DNA of 64,000 nucleotides. Origin: Halichondria panicea (lineage: Eukaryota > Porifera > Demospongiae > Suberitida > Halichondriidae). The stretch covers positions 16,968,518 to 17,032,517 of the forward strand of contig NC_087377.1 of the NCBI RefSeq assembly GCF_963675165.1, written 5' to 3'. This document shows, in pieces, positions 39,419-52,027 of the stretch; positions within the stretch are counted from its first letter, which is position 1, and the number at the start of each line of letters is the position of its first letter. The notes beneath the pieces were generated by a model. That model saw only the letters and a list, made by a program, of their open reading frames with translations, did no database searches and was not told the origin of the DNA. Made by a program: the position numbers and the translations under genes.

Positions 39419-39823
39419 TCATAACAAGTTCAAGTCCTTAGTTGGGGTCTTGTCCGAGGGTAGGGTGGACGCCTTCTCCCAGAATACAAAGTCTATCTCC
39501 TCTTCCGAGTCAGACAGTGAGGGGTGGGGCTCGGGAACTGAGGGGTTAAAGAGTCACATGGTCATAGTCACACTGAGTGGCCAGTTTACGTGAGGCCCCT
39601 CTCTTTCTTAGCAGCATAGTAGGCCTAAAGGTGTGTGTGGGGGGGGGTCGTACATGATTGTACATTGCACACCTAGCCTTCAAATAGGACACACTATAGC
39701 TGACCTTGAATGACTTTAAGGGACTCTACAAAGTATGACACAAATGCATTTTCCAGCTAATGTACTCTGTACCTCTACCTCCATTCTCAGTGCCTCTTCT
39801 TGTCTCCTCAACACTTGGCCGGG
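39419..39823 (-). CDS. Minus-strand exons of beta tail, copy 2
   Basis: 39823-39773 (PGQVLRRQEEALRMEVE) and 39537-39419 (PEPHPSLSDSEEEID..DLNLL-stop) match 14762-14296 exon for exon. This shows that the beta tail follows the orphan Kelch exon rather than B2 itself. Confidence 0.42.
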
Positions 39824-39986
39824 CTGAAAAATGACTGCATAACTGGGGGCCGGAAAAGATGAGGGGTGGAAAAATCAAACAATAGTACAGAAGACAAATC
39901 GATCAGTCAATCTACAATTAGAACTAGAGCACTGAAGTGCTACCCTCGGCTGTTGACATAAATAATAAGAAACCAGAGGAGTGTTA

Positions 39987-40196
39987 TACCGTATAGCGGG
40001 TAATTTCAGGGGACAAAATATTCGTGGTTCAGCAATATTAAGACATTTCGTGGGTAATATTTTCGTGGTTGCTGCTTGCACTGCAGGTAAAGTGTAGGCA
40101 AGGTCGCTTCATACGTGGGTAAAATATTCGTGGTCAGACCTCCAACCACAAAAACCACAAATATTTTACCCCACGAAAATTACACGCTATACGGTA
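39987..40196. mobile_element. MITE with TACCGTATAGCG ends and ATATTCGTGG body
   Basis: TACCGTATAGCGGGTAATTTC at the left and AAATTACACGCTATACGGTA at the right. Internal AAAATATTCGTGG / CCACAAATATTTT arms are also inverted. 210 bp. A body-only relative is near 59080-59110. Confidence 0.65.
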
Positions 40197-40499
40197 CAAT
40201 AGTATGATCTGGCTAAGCAGCAAGTAACGGGAGCAATAAAATAAAACTAGACTATAGGCTGAAACTTTTGAGAACGAGTTTTAGTAGAATCATAACACTA
40301 ATAGTATCTTATTGCACTAGATTATAATCTTACTTCAAGATATACAGTGAAACAGTATAGCTGTACTCTAGAGGTGGCATAGGTCCGCTATGAAGTCCAT
40401 TAATTAACCTGACTGTATTCTATAATAATCTCTATAGAGTGACTAGAATAAGAAAAGCTTCACTACAACTCTACACACTAACTGACGTGACACAACTCA

Positions 40500-40605
40500 C
40501 TAGTCGAGCCACTTTGATTTCTTGCTCTTGGACTTAAACAGAGCCGAGTCAGCACTCGTTGGGGTCAAAGTCCAGCTCACCTGGTTGGTACTAATCCTCA
40601 GGTCT
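40500..40605 (-). CDS. Longer form of the SADSALFKSKSKKSKWLD exon
   Basis: Here the minus strand reads DLRISTNQVSWTLTPT before SADSALFKSKSKKSKWLD-stop, without the acceptor seen in the other copies. It may preserve an unspliced-together or ancestral exon. It is followed at once by the repeat-flanked foldback element. Confidence 0.4.
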
Positions 40606-40700
40606 ATAGTAGAGAGAAAACACGTGAACAGTACTTACTACGAATTATGGTCAAACAATAATAACTGTACACACACAAGCACGTCTTAAAACGATTGCCT

Positions 40701-41816
40701 CACACGAGATCAACTCCCACGAGATCAATTCTTACCAGATCAACTTTGCATGAGATCAATTGTTAGTAGATCAACTCTCATAGAATCAACTTTTCATAGG
40801 ATCAACTCAACTCCTGAAATCAACTCAAATCAACTCTAATCTTGTTATCCAGAGATTAACTTTTTAAAGGTGTTGGCCTCACTTTTTTAGCTAATTACTA
40901 TTGTGCATGTGCGCCCATACCAGAGATTGGCAGGTATTGAGTAATAAGCCCCTATAGATTTAGCACAATGCACGCTCATTCACAATGGCTCAATCATCAA
41001 GAATTCCAGAAGAGCTATAGGAAAGACTTTGAGAGGTATATCTACACGAAAATAAGACGTACATTTTATGGTATCTGTGGCATTTTATGCACTGACATTT
41101 GTTAACAGCCTGGCTTGCCATCCAACAAACAGTGACGAGCTAGTGGACTATTTCATGCACTTACATGTAGTACAACCTGGACCAATGGAAACATTCACTT
41201 TCAATCACATCAGAGAGCTTAGAGCTAGGATGATGTTACTGCGTTCTATCGTGATAAGCGCCACTGAACTGATCAACCTGTTAAACTACTATATATGGTA
41301 TGTAATCCTATAGGCCCTCTAATAACCAACACCCACTCAAGTCAATGGCCCACACTTTAAAGGTGCTGTTTCAAATTCTTACCCATCCAGCCGTACAGCC
41401 TGTAGTAGTACTGAACAGTATAATGGCAGCTGCAAAAATTCATCCAACAGGCATCCGATTAATATGGCATCCAACCAAAACAAAGATTCAGAGCTACATG
41501 CATGCATGTTTGTAGCTACATCTCGGCCATAGAGACGCAAAATAAAAGAGAAGAATCCATACAAAGACTGTTTGACTGCTTCAATACATGAGGCATGACC
41601 CTGGAGAGTATATTTATTTTACCAGCCATCAAGCATCTTAATTGTAAAAATTGGAAGTGTAGCGGTTTTTTGTAAAACTGAGTTGATCACATGAAGTTGA
41701 TCCTATGAAAAGTTGATTCTATGAGAGTTGATCTACTAACAATTGACCTCGTGCAAAGTTGCTCTGGTAAGAATTGATCTCGTGGGAGTTGATCTCATGA
41801 AAGTTGATCTCGTGTG
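40701..41816. mobile_element. Foldback-type element with GATCAACT subrepeats
   Basis: About 115-130 bp arms are inverted copies: left CACACGAGATCAACTCCCAC..., right ...GTGGGAGTTGATCTCATG.., ending TTGATCTCGTGTG. Each arm contains at least eight GATCAACT-like units in varied spacing. A 79-95 bp direct repeat (CCTCAGGTCTA..ACACGTGAA..) flanks it at about 40604-40682 and 41827-41915. The interior holds an 81-codon frame (41068-41313) that I cannot assign. Confidence 0.65.
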
Positions 41817-42617
41817 CACACATTAAATCCTCAGGTCTAGTAGGGAGAAAACACGTGAATAGTACTTACTACGAATTAGGGCCTAACAATAATAACTGTA
41901 CACACACAAGCACGTCTTCAAACACTGCACATGTAACCAAGGCAATGGCTATAATAGTCTCAAGCAACTTCACCATAACACGACCCCTGGCTATATAAGG
42001 TCAAATACTTGTGTCATTAGAGCCCTTGTCAGAGCTTGCTACATGACGGTAGTCTACTGGCGCACTCTTCAACATACTATTTAAAAGTTTCAAACAGCTT
42101 TCCGGACAATCTAAACAAAATCAAATGCGTCCTATAGGAATAGTGTACATGAAAATGTTGGCAGTAGGTATATCCTATCAGGCTATTAAATAACAACACT
42201 ATCACTCACTCATCATCCTGAGTTTGTCATCAGACTTGCATCTTTACGAGCAGCTTCGTCATGTAGGATCATCTGATTGGACAGGAACTTGCCATTCCCA
42301 CCTCCTCAGCAATGGTCTCTCTCCAGGCTATGGTCCTGGCTATGTCACTGTGGCTCACAATAGGACTGGACAAAGCCTCCAGCCCCTCGCTCCATCCCAG
42401 GCAATAGATTTTGGTCATGCTTCAAAACGTGATTTGCTGATTCATCATTGTTATTGCAGATCTGGTAGACGACAAGTATTGTTTTTTCTACTTGCTGCGA
42501 TCTGAATAAAGTCTCTGGATTTAATCAGTGAGTAGTGCAGACAGCACTGATTACAATGTACATGATTCAGATGCAATTTTTGGCTCTATACATTCATACT
42601 TATCTTTTACAGAGAAG

Positions 42618-43034
42618 ATGTCTGACTATCTCACAATAGCAGATCTAGGAAAACTATACATAGCTACGTTTGATGCTCGAATCAAGTGGCGAAACTTCTT
42701 GCTGGTTCTTGAGATATCCTCGGATACCATCGACAGCATTGGTACGAAATGGCGAGATGATCCTGATGACTGCTATCGGGAGGGTTTGAAAGAATGGCTG
42801 AAAGATGGGGAGAGACGCTGGGAAGATGTTGTCAAAGCTTTGTCCAGTCCCATCGTGGGCCACAGTGACATAGCTAATACCATCGAGAGAGATCATCTAC
42901 AGTCTACTGATGCAAGCAATCCTACTGATGTGAAGTCAGAGGGTAAGCACTAGTTCAGCACAGGAATGCATATCTCATACATGATGCTTAGTTTATTAGC
43001 TAGCTACTATAATATTCACCCGGGTCCCTCTCAT

Positions 43035-43069
<35 letters not shown>

Positions 43070-45532
43070 GTTTTTACAGTTGACGAAAATCACCAGAAGA
43101 TCAACGATGATTTAACTGTTTTCCTAGACGAGCTACTTGGTAAAGGTGCATTTGGAGCAGTCTTCAAAGGCAGCTACAAGGGCGAGATTTGTGCAGTCAA
43201 ACTTCTAATTTACGAGGCTGTAGAAATGCAGACAGGTTTCCCAACCAGCAAAAGTGAAGAAGCCAGCAAAGCATTTGATCGTGAGTGTGAGTATCTCCAG
43301 TCACTCCAGCACCCAAACGTTGTTCTGTATTTGTCGACTACTAAGCACCCCAAATCAGGTGGTACAATCCTCGTTGTTGAGCTGATGGATTGCAATCTGA
43401 GATCCTATTTCTCCGGCCTTGATGAAGAGTCTATCACTAGCGAATGTGAAATTAGCCTGTCCAAAGACATGGCTTGTGGTCTGGCCTACATTCACAGCAA
43501 GAAGATTATCCACCGTGACCTCTGTGGTGATAACGTCTTGCTGAAGCTAACACGACCAGTGCCTGTTGCAAAGATTTCCGACTTTGGCATGTCACGGCTA
43601 TATGATCCCTCCAAGCTTAGCCACACCCTCACGGCCGTTGGTCACCGTATGGGGTATCTACCTCTCGAGGCTATTCGATTGGACAAGGAGACTTACGATA
43701 ATAGCGTGGATGTGTTTTCCCTTGGGGCGATTATGGTACAGATCGTTTGCAAGCTGAAGACAGTCAAATCTGTGGAAGATTGATTAGACCATGTTGCCCA
43801 GGTCCCTCACACACACAGGTTGAGGAAGCTTATCGACAGTTGTTTGCAAGAAGACATGAGGAGGAGACCATCTGCCAGGGACATCTGTAAGTCAATTAGT
43901 GTTGTACATTTTACCGCAAATAATTTGTAAGTCAATTTGTGTGTTGTACGATTCCGAAATTTTATTCGGAAAAAGTTCCTTATTGAAGATTTAACTTTTA
44001 CTTTAGATGCTTCACTGACAAGCGACTCTGACACAGTGGAGGCAACAAAGAGGGAGTAGTATTATACTACAATGATGATATTTGTTTGCGTACATGTAGC
44101 TAAGTGTGTCGATGAGATTCCAACAATAGTAGTATACCTCAACAATTGATGCTATTGTATAAATCATGTTAAGCTGCTAAATACACATCCGTTTGAGTGT
44201 GCCTATAATTATGTACTTCCTTTAGCAGAAATTGTTGTTTGTTCTCGTTCTGTTGTAGAATTTTCTCTAATGTTATTCATGTCTGTGTTTGATTTCCACC
44301 AACGTTCCCCTGTACAGGCACACAGGGAACAAATTGGGCACAAAGATGCTGAGCTGGTCAGGAGAGACGCCATCATTCAACAGCAGAGACAAGTGAGACA
44401 AAATGCACCATTATATTATTGCAGAGCTATAGTAGAAGCTTTGATCTCTTATAATCGTACTGTACATTCTATTAGACTGGTGGGCGTGGCCTCTTAAGCT
44501 AATTAGAGAAAGTGATTTAGTGTGCATGCAATTATTGCTACAAGTAACACTCGCTTGTTAGTAGACACTATCCTAATTACACTCATTCATTATTCAGGGT
44601 CCCCCTCCCAGAGAGTTGAGACCTCCACTCACTCTGAAATGGAGAAGAGGAAAAGATATGCCAATCAAGATGGGTACCTCGGTACAGAGTGTTGTTATCG
44701 GTGACACGGTGTATGTTGGTGGAGGGTTTGCAGTCAATGATCGTGACATAATTTATGTACAGTGATGAAGCTCGAGCAAGATCAATGGACCAAACTACCA
44801 GAGTACACTGCCAAGTTTTTCGCTATGACATCACTCGCTAATCGACTAGTGCTGGTGGGAGGACGTCATCCAAGTATCAACAAACGCACCAATCAGCTTG
44901 CAGTGTTTGAATCAGGGGAATGGACTCACCCGTACCCACCAATGAACATTGCTCGTTGTTCCTCAACAGCTGTCTCCTTCAACAACCACATCATTGTAGC
45001 TGGTGGGTATGATGATAAAGGACGTACCCTCTCCTCTGTGGAGGTGTTGGACGTGGCATCAAGAAGATGGTACATTGCTCAGTCACTACCTAACCCACGA
45101 TCAAAACTGAAATCGACTCTCATAGGAAACACCCTCTACCTAATGGGAGGGTGGTATCACACTGTGATGCCAACCAAGACAGTGCACCACGTCGACCTCA
45201 ATGAACTGATTGCAAAGGCCCTTCCCAACCTGGACACACCCACTCTCTGGCAGACCTTACAGGAAGTACCACTCGTGCGGTCAGCTCCTCTCAGTATTGG
45301 GAGGTCACTATTAGCCGTTGGTGGACGGGACGACAGTGTCAACCCAAGTTCATCGATCCACCTCTACCAGCCTGACACCAGGAGGTGGGTGAAAGTGGGA
45401 GACCTGCCTACTGCACGAGACTGCTGCACATGCTCAGTACTTCCTAGTGGAGAGGTCATTGTAGCCGGAGGACTGACAGATTCATTTCTTTATATTCAAA
45501 CTGTTCATTTCTTCTCTATAAGCACTAATTAG
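42618..45532 (+). pseudogene. Gene A3: Death - kinase - Kelch, A/B chimera with stops
   Basis: Exons: 42613-42942 (ATG 42618), 43080-43886, 44007-(truncated), 44318-44392, 44598-45532. The Death domain is open. The kinase is open to the C-lobe (HRDLCGDNVLL, DFGMSR), then TGA at 43781-43783 replaces the CGA of A1/A2 (a CpG-type change), removing the last roughly 35 residues. In exon 3b A-type sequence ends at AGGGAG (44056) and continues with TAGTATTATACTACAA, which is gene-B intron sequence: a recombination joint that adds a TAG and removes the donor. The Kelch exon has a net 5-base insertion (GACATAATTTATG for GACAGGTG) near 44745, shifting frame in blade 1. Three independent lesions make a functional full-length product unlikely. 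The Death domain plus most of the kinase could still be made. Confidence 0.78.
44598..45532 (+). other. Kelch exon of A3 (frameshifted in blade 1)
   Basis: From 44762 the frame is open to TAG with its own variable residues (KFFAM, GGRHPSI, RCSSTA, GGYDDKG, GGWYHTVMP, LVRSA, GGRDDSVN, ARDCC, GGLTDSF). Only the roughly 50 codons upstream of the shift are detached. Confidence 0.8.
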
Positions 45533-45732
45533 TTATTTTGTTAATTGCTTCTCTTTAATTGTGCGATGAGTTTATAACGATATTGATGTTCTTTTTATCA
45601 TGTTGAGAAAATTAAGTTGCAACAGAATTTTATCGCATATAATTATAGTTATTATGATGACATGAAGTGGTACATACATAATTACATTGCCAGAAAATAG
45701 TACAAAAACAGACAAAATAATATTTAACAGTC

Positions 45733-46425
45733 TCATAACAAGTTCAGGTCCTTGGTTGGGGTCTTGTCCGAGGGTAGGGTGGACGCCTTCTCCCAGAATA
45801 CAAAGTGTATCTACTCTTCCGAGTCAGACAGTGAGGGGTGGGGCTCGGGAACTGAGGGGTTAAAGAGTCACATGGTCATAGTCATACTGAGTGGAAGTTT
45901 GAGGGCTTAGGAAGTAAGGGGTGAGAAAATCACATGATAACAGTAGCTATAATTTATACTGGCTAAATGCAAAATGGCTCAACTATGATAAAGGGACACC
46001 ACACAACACATGTACTGGTATACAATATGTACGTACTTACATACTGAAGTGCCTACCCACACAAATAATCAAGTGTTAGTGTACAATAGTATGTATAATC
46101 TGGCTAAGCAAGTAACGGGAGTAATAAAATAAAACTAGACTATAGGCTGAAACTTTTGAGAAAAGAGTTTTAGTAGAATCATAGACACGTACTTTATTGC
46201 ACTACATAATTATACTTCCAGTGAAACAGTGAAACTACTACTGTACTCTATAATTTATAGAACCCCTATAGAGTGACAAGATTAAGTAGGCACTTGCAAG
46301 AAAACGTATGTACAGGTGTATCGATCACTACAACTCTACACACTAACTGACGCGACACAACTCATTAGTCGAGCCACTTTGATTTCTTGCTCTTGGACTT
46401 AAACAAAGCCGAGTCAGCACTCATC
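45733..46425 (-). CDS. Minus-strand exons of alpha tail, copy 3
   Basis: 45851-45733 (acidic last exon) and 46425-46365 (SADSALFKSKSKKSKWLD, stop TAA). The coil exons that follow in copies 1 and 2 are deleted here between about 46630 and 46640. Confidence 0.4.
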
Positions 46426-47297
46426 CTGTGCAACAGAGAACAGTTAGCTACTTAACTTCTAGGGAGACAATAAAAAGAGTGATTGTGCTTTATCTGCATT
46501 CAAGTGGTTGTATAGTGATATACAGTGTTAGCATGTACCGTAGCAGGTGAGGTGCAACATTTCACGTTTTTCGGGGCAGAGCAGCAAACGTGAACATTAA
46601 AACTGGGATAAAGCTATTGATGGGTGTACATTGAAACGTACAATAACCAATACTCTAGCCTTTATAGGAGTACTAAAACAGGGCCCACATTAGTTGGTGG
46701 CAACATTCCTGTCCTATGAATTGCATTTTATGACATGTTCAAATATTTATTCATGGACACAGACACGTAAACCACAAATTAGAACTAACAATTAACAAAC
46801 GCATATAAATAAGCATAATCACAATTTGCAGAACGGAGCTTTGACTCCAACATGGTTTCAGACAAGGCCCAAGGCTACGGCCCAAAGGCCCTGTCAGGCA
46901 GAAATATGACTTGTGCATAAACAAATGGCTCTGGCCAAACACAAAAAGTGTGAAAACTCCTAATATTGATTCCAGTAGGACACTTCTAGGGGAGTTGTCC
47001 TTTTGAGTACTACAGAGCATTTATAAAGTCCACTGCTAAGTAACAATTATACAACCAACTGAAAATGCATTCTCAATATGCAATAATAATTAGATGTCCT
47101 TTTTGCCAGCTAGTTTCGTAGTTCTGGATGGGGATGAATCCCGTACATGTACAATGATAATACTAAGATCATCATGGCAGATTGTTCATGCATGCACGAG
47201 CTCAAAGACAGATTATTATGGCCGGGGTATGCATATTTTGATATTCGAAATTCGGGAAAAGCTATTTCACAATTATAATAATTATGATTGCATTTAC

Positions 47298-47431
47298 CAG
47301 AGAGGTGTGGAGGAGGCAGTGACCACTGGAGAGAAGCTTGCTCTCGGAGGTTTGAACTCTTAGGCATTCAGCTTGAACTTGACGTCTTTGCATTGGGGTT
47401 CAGCTTGAACATGGCCCTGAGGAATCGCAAA
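47298..47431 (-). CDS. PAM2-like exon of alpha tail, copy 3
   Basis: Same frame as 8990-8857 (VQAEPQ.., LNAKEFKPP-like core). The array ends shortly after this tail, at about 48300, where it turns to unrelated repeats. Confidence 0.38.
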
Positions 47432-48339
47432 CTCAGTACACGTACACGCGCATGTACTAAACTATGCGTGTTATTTATGCGTGTTATTTAAATATTGTCC
47501 ACGCTTATTTTCCACAATTTGGGCATGAATTTCATATTGATTTAAGCACACTATGCACTATAAAGAAGCTACCGTAGATAGCGGGTATATTTCGAGGGTA
47601 TAAAAAAGGTAGACTGGCGCGTAGCGTGAGCGACTGGCCAACTGCTTATCAGTCACTCGTCTCAGCGGAATATATGGATCATAATAATGACATTACCAAA
47701 CATGAATATCGTTATAGATAATGTGGTTAAATTTTGCTTTAGCTACTATGGAATATAATGTACTCAATCCCTGAAGTGTAAGTGCGGTTACAATTACAGG
47801 GCTAATATGACATTGAGCAATCTGATAGGCTGCAATGCTCGTTGTGATAACACGACCCCTGGCTATAAGGTCAAATACTCGTGTCATTAGAGCCCTTGTC
47901 AGAGCTTGCTACATGATGGTAGTCTACTGGCGCACTCTTCAACACACAGTTTCAAACAGCTTTCCGGACCATCCAAACAAAATCAAATGCGTCCTATAGG
48001 AACAGTGTACATGAAAATGTTGACAGTAGGTATATCCTATCAGGCTATTAAATAACAACACTATCACTCACTCATCATCCTGAGTTTGTCATCAGACTTG
48101 CATCTTTACGAGCAGCTTCGTCATGTAGGATCATCTGATTGGTCAGGAACTTGCCATTCCCACCTCCTCAGCAATGGTCTCTCTCCATGGTCCTGGCTAT
48201 GTCACTGTGACTCACAATAGGACTGGACAAAGCCTCCAGCCGCTCCAGCCCAGGCAATAGATTTTGGCCATCTTCAAAACGTGATTTGCTGATTCAGCAT
48301 TTTTATTACAGAAAGTATGAGGGGTGAGTAGTGCCAAAA

Positions 48340-48460
48340 GGAGGGTGTTTGTTTGGTGGCGGCGGCTTAACTTCGAAGGTGGCGGCGGCTTAACCTCGAA
48401 TGTGGCGGAGGCTGTTTCCTTCTTCTATCTATGGCGGCTGGTGTTTTTTGGTGGCAGTAG
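48340..48460. repeat. Short GGCGGCGGCTTAAC tandem repeat
   Basis: GGTGGCGGCGGCTTAAC occurs twice in a row with a third diverged GTGGCGGAGGCTG unit. It marks the end of the duplicated array and the beginning of the transposon-rich segment. Confidence 0.5.
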
Positions 48461-48505
48461 TATGGCAAGCGGTTTGTAACATAAGTATTATTATGACGTT
48501 GACAT

Positions 48506-48557
48506 GCTTTACAGCATGACGTGAGGGCCTTACGGCCCTCACGTCATGCTGTAAAGC
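48506..48557. repeat. Perfect hairpin with 24-bp arms
   Basis: GCTTTACAGCATGACGTGAG.. and its exact complement are separated by TTAC. The right end near 60545-60640 has four spaced GTCACGTACGTCATG units, so ACGTCATG may be a terminal binding motif of the element. Confidence 0.7.
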
Positions 48558-48576
48558 ACGTCACGTAATGTAGGAT

Positions 48577-49569
48577 GTGCAAGGAACCGCGCATGCGCAA
48601 AGTGGAAAAGGTATGGCACCCTTGGTTGAAGGACTCCTAGGTCGCCCTCCTCCCCCTTCGATCTTCTTAGATGAAACAGTGTCAGCCATTGCCTCCTCCT
48701 CTGCTCGTCCTGACTGGCAGACTCTGAACGACATCGACATTCCCCTCAGACAGGGAGCCCTCTCTGCTGCTATTGATGAATCCGTTATGAAGAGCCTGTT
48801 AGCCTCGGCCCCCACCACTAGGTCACGAGCACTGGCCCTCTCCACTGGTCTCCCTCACGCTCACGACTGGCTGAACGTAATCCCTTCTCCCTCACTCGGG
48901 CTTCACCTCCAAGATAGGGAGTTTCGCTCTTGCCTGTGTTACTGGCTAGGGGTCCCGCTGCACAATGACCAGTTCACCTGCCCTGAGTGTCATGGTGTTG
49001 CTGACTCCCTTGGTGACCACCAGGTGGGATGTGGAGGCAACAGTGACCGTATCAGCCGTCACAACGCCGTCCGTGACGTTGTTTTTAAAGCGGCTCAGTC
49101 TGCTGCTCTGGGCCCCTCAAGAGAAACTACAGGGCTTGTTCCTGACTCGGCTTCTCGCCCTGCAGACGTCCTCCTCCCCAACTGGATCAATGGTCGTCCA
49201 GCGGCTCTTGACGTCCATGTCATTTCTCCTCTCCAGTCTCTCACACTGTCTGAGGCTGCAAGGACCCAGGGCCACGCTCTCCAAGTGGGGGTCCAGCGTA
49301 AGCTGGCTTCCAATCTCCCCAGCTGCAGGTCTGTGGGTATGACATGCATTCCCCTTGTGGCCGAAACCCTGGGAGGCTTAGCAGAGGACTTCATCTCAAC
49401 CATCCGTGATATCGGCCGGTCAATTTGTCTCCGCTCAGGCGCGGACCGAGACTCAGTCACCATTAAACACCTCTTTGGGAGAGTCAGCATAGCCCTTTGG
49501 CGAGGGAATGCTTCCATGCTCATTCACAGGTCACCAACTCTATCACCTGTGCTTGATGGGCATACCTAA
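48577..49569 (+). pseudogene. C-terminal part of a restriction-like-endonuclease non-LTR element
   Basis: Open for 330 codons. It has a zinc-finger-like C-P-E-C-x8-D-H-x3-G-C segment, then HNAVRDVV, RPADVLLPNW and ALDVHVISP, the pattern of the PD-(D/E)xK-type nuclease at the end of RLE retrotransposons. No reverse transcriptase motifs are present, so only the 3' end of the ORF is here. It is G+C-rich compared with its surroundings, consistent with insertion. No obvious stop inside. Confidence 0.6.
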
Positions 49570-50525
49570 ACTTACTATATGTTTGTTCTTCATATCTTTA
49601 CCTTACTTAGATTTCGATTTATATCTGTCTACCCGTTTGTACTTACCTTATATCCCGTTGCTACGTTGTTGCCAAGTGCAATATGAAGCATATTGCACTG
49701 CTGAAAGTCATATTGCACTGACCGCAAAGTCATATTGCACTGACCGCAAAACGCCCCTCTGGCAATTAGACAGACAATTAAATTAAAATTAAATTAATAC
49801 GCATGAGAAATAACAAGTATCAAAGTATGTCCAGCCATGCAGGAATGAATGTTCAGCACTGCTGGAGTTTCTTCTTGCAACCGTGCAGGTTTTAAAATTG
49901 TCCAAGATTTATTTTGTGGAAGATTCTGTGTTCCTAGATCGACCTAGTCCTCGACATCGTGATGCATGTCAATTCTGCTTCACCGTAGCACTAGAAGTGG
50001 CTCTTTTTGCTGGGGGCATGAGCTGTTTTGCAGCAGTGTAGAAGCGAGCTTTCTTGGCTTGGTTATGAGGCCGAGCGTAGACCAGCAGCTAGTATTCACT
50101 GAGTAGTGGGGTGGGGCTGTTTCTTTGCAGCAGTAAGTGGGGCGGGGCTGTTTTGCAGCACCAGAAGTGGGGTGGGGCTGTTTTGCAGATTTCAGTTAAA
50201 ACTCCAACAATTTTGTGTCAAGCCATTCGTCGGTCATGCCAATCTTATACGCTGCAGATACTGGCGTCTAGAAGAGAGAAGAGATGGAGCTGTGTCTAGA
50301 GTTGTCTCTGTCTTTTTTTGTGCTGTTTATATTGTGTTACTAGGACAGTGTTATGTTGCTATGCCCTCGGGATATAAACTAGTTATAACACGTGCACTCG
50401 GGCTGCATGGCATATTATTGCACTCAGCCCTCGGGGCTGGCGCCCTCGTGCTTCAGTGCAATATATTCCATACATCCCTCGTGCCCGTGTTATAACTATA
50501 ACTTAACTACTCGTTTCGCCATAAA
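49570..50525. repeat. Short tandem repeats after the RLE fragment; no gene
   Basis: AAGTCATATTGCACTGACCGC is repeated at about 49685-49750. Three units of AGTGGGGTGGGGCTGTTTTG occupy 50103-50185. Frames here are repeats in translation. Possibly the 3' region of the retroelement, ending in the A tract. Confidence 0.5.
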
Positions 50526-50527
50526 GG

Positions 50528-50528
<1 letters not shown>

Positions 50529-50573
<45 letters not shown>
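50529..50573. repeat. Poly(A) tract of about 44 bases
   Basis: An uninterrupted A run follows CATAAAGGCT. It may be the tail of a plus-strand retroposed sequence that includes the RLE fragment. No target duplication identified. Confidence 0.8.
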
Positions 50574-50574
<1 letters not shown>

Positions 50575-51482
50575 TATGTGGACCTCCTTGGAGCACGAGT
50601 GCTACTGCAGTTATACATGGTGGCTGGATGTCCCTCTATATCAGAGACTGTTAACTCTCTTTCCTGATGTCATGGTGTTGTGATGATGCAAAAGGTGTAA
50701 GCGGCTCAACTTTAAATCATAAGGGTTGATGTACAAACAGACAGTGGAAGCCTTACTCTCAACTCTTCACAAGTGCAGTGCAGTTTATTTTTCCCCTCAA
50801 TCATCACAACACTGATGTATATACTAGCATTGGTGAATGTGCTATTTGGCTGGTTATTAATCTCCTTGTGGAGGAAATGCAAGTGCCCTGTGAAGAAACC
50901 TTTTACAGTAGCTTTCTCAACTGAAGGCAGAGCCTCTAAAATCGGCTCCCTCTCTGACTACACAAGACTGTGGTGATCTGAATGATCCACAGAGGAGAAC
51001 ACTATCATGAGGTGGGTATAAAGTATATTATGTGTGTACAGTATCATCGACTCTCGCTATTCTGGCTCTCTGAAGTACGGCCACCTCAATATACCCGCCA
51101 TTTGGTTTGGCACGGATTGCTAGCTATAGTTGTTTATACCACACACTTGCCTTGAAATGTATACCTGCCAGTTCTGGCTGCCCCTAACTATATGTGATAT
51201 ATACGTTTTTATTTTTATTACGGCCGGATGTGACGTTTTGGGTGTAGTTTGGCAGACAAGAGCATTATCTTTGCACCGCAAAATCATGCAGTCATTAGAT
51301 TCGAGGTAGGGTCGTTTTAGCCGCGGCTATTTTCTGAAATGTGGCTACCTCGCTATTCTTGCCAAGCTCCACTGTCTAAGTGTGGCTGGATTAACAATGT
51401 ATGTGCATGGTATTGCATGCATGTGTGTGTGCAAATTAATAAAGTGTGTTTTATCGTTGTGTTTTCCATTCAGGTTTTTGAG

Positions 51483-52027
51483 TTGATTGAATCATAGATT
51501 GAAGAGTTAGAGGGATAGGAAGCGGAGTGGTGCACGTGATGATTTTACATTGAATCTGCAGTGGAGCCTCGAAAATTATCCGCGTTACTCCCTATGAATG
51601 AGGCTATTAAGCACATTTTTGCCGGGTAACTCCCAAAGCTGTGTTTCCCCGAGAAATCATCTCTTTCAGCAACTTATAACACGCCTAGTCCATGAGCCAC
51701 ATGTAGTACTTGCTAATGACTGACCACACCCAGTAAAAAGAGACTTTCCAATAAAGTTATATATGTTCCCAAGGCTGTTTTAGAGCTATTGGAACATGTA
51801 ACGTGTAAGCGTGCTGGTTATGACTACTACAATAGGTATAGACCTTGAAATATAAGTGAGTTGCACGGACTAAGCACAGTTACTTGTAGTTTATTATGCA
51901 CTGCATGGGTGTAGAAATAGATATTGTTGTGGTGGCCTCGATTAAACTGCAGCGTATATAGCGCAGATGTTACTCGAGATACCAACCGTTTCCTATCCCT
52001 ATAACTCTTCAATCTATGATTGAATTA
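51483..52027. mobile_element. MITE with TTGATTGAATCATAGATTG ends
   Basis: GATTGAATCATAGATTGAAG and AGGGATAGGAA at the left, and TTCCTATCCCT / CTTCAATCTATGATTGAAT at the right, form about 40-bp inverted ends around 545 bp. No coding region inside. Confidence 0.65.

Noticed and set aside
40701-41816. Possible CRISPR-like array of GATCAACT units
   Set aside because: The units are about 8 bases, irregularly spaced and arranged as inverted arms, in a eukaryotic genome. A foldback transposon explains them.
50392-50667. 91-codon frame with a poly-lysine run
   Set aside because: The lysines come from the A tract and the remainder has no recognisable feature.
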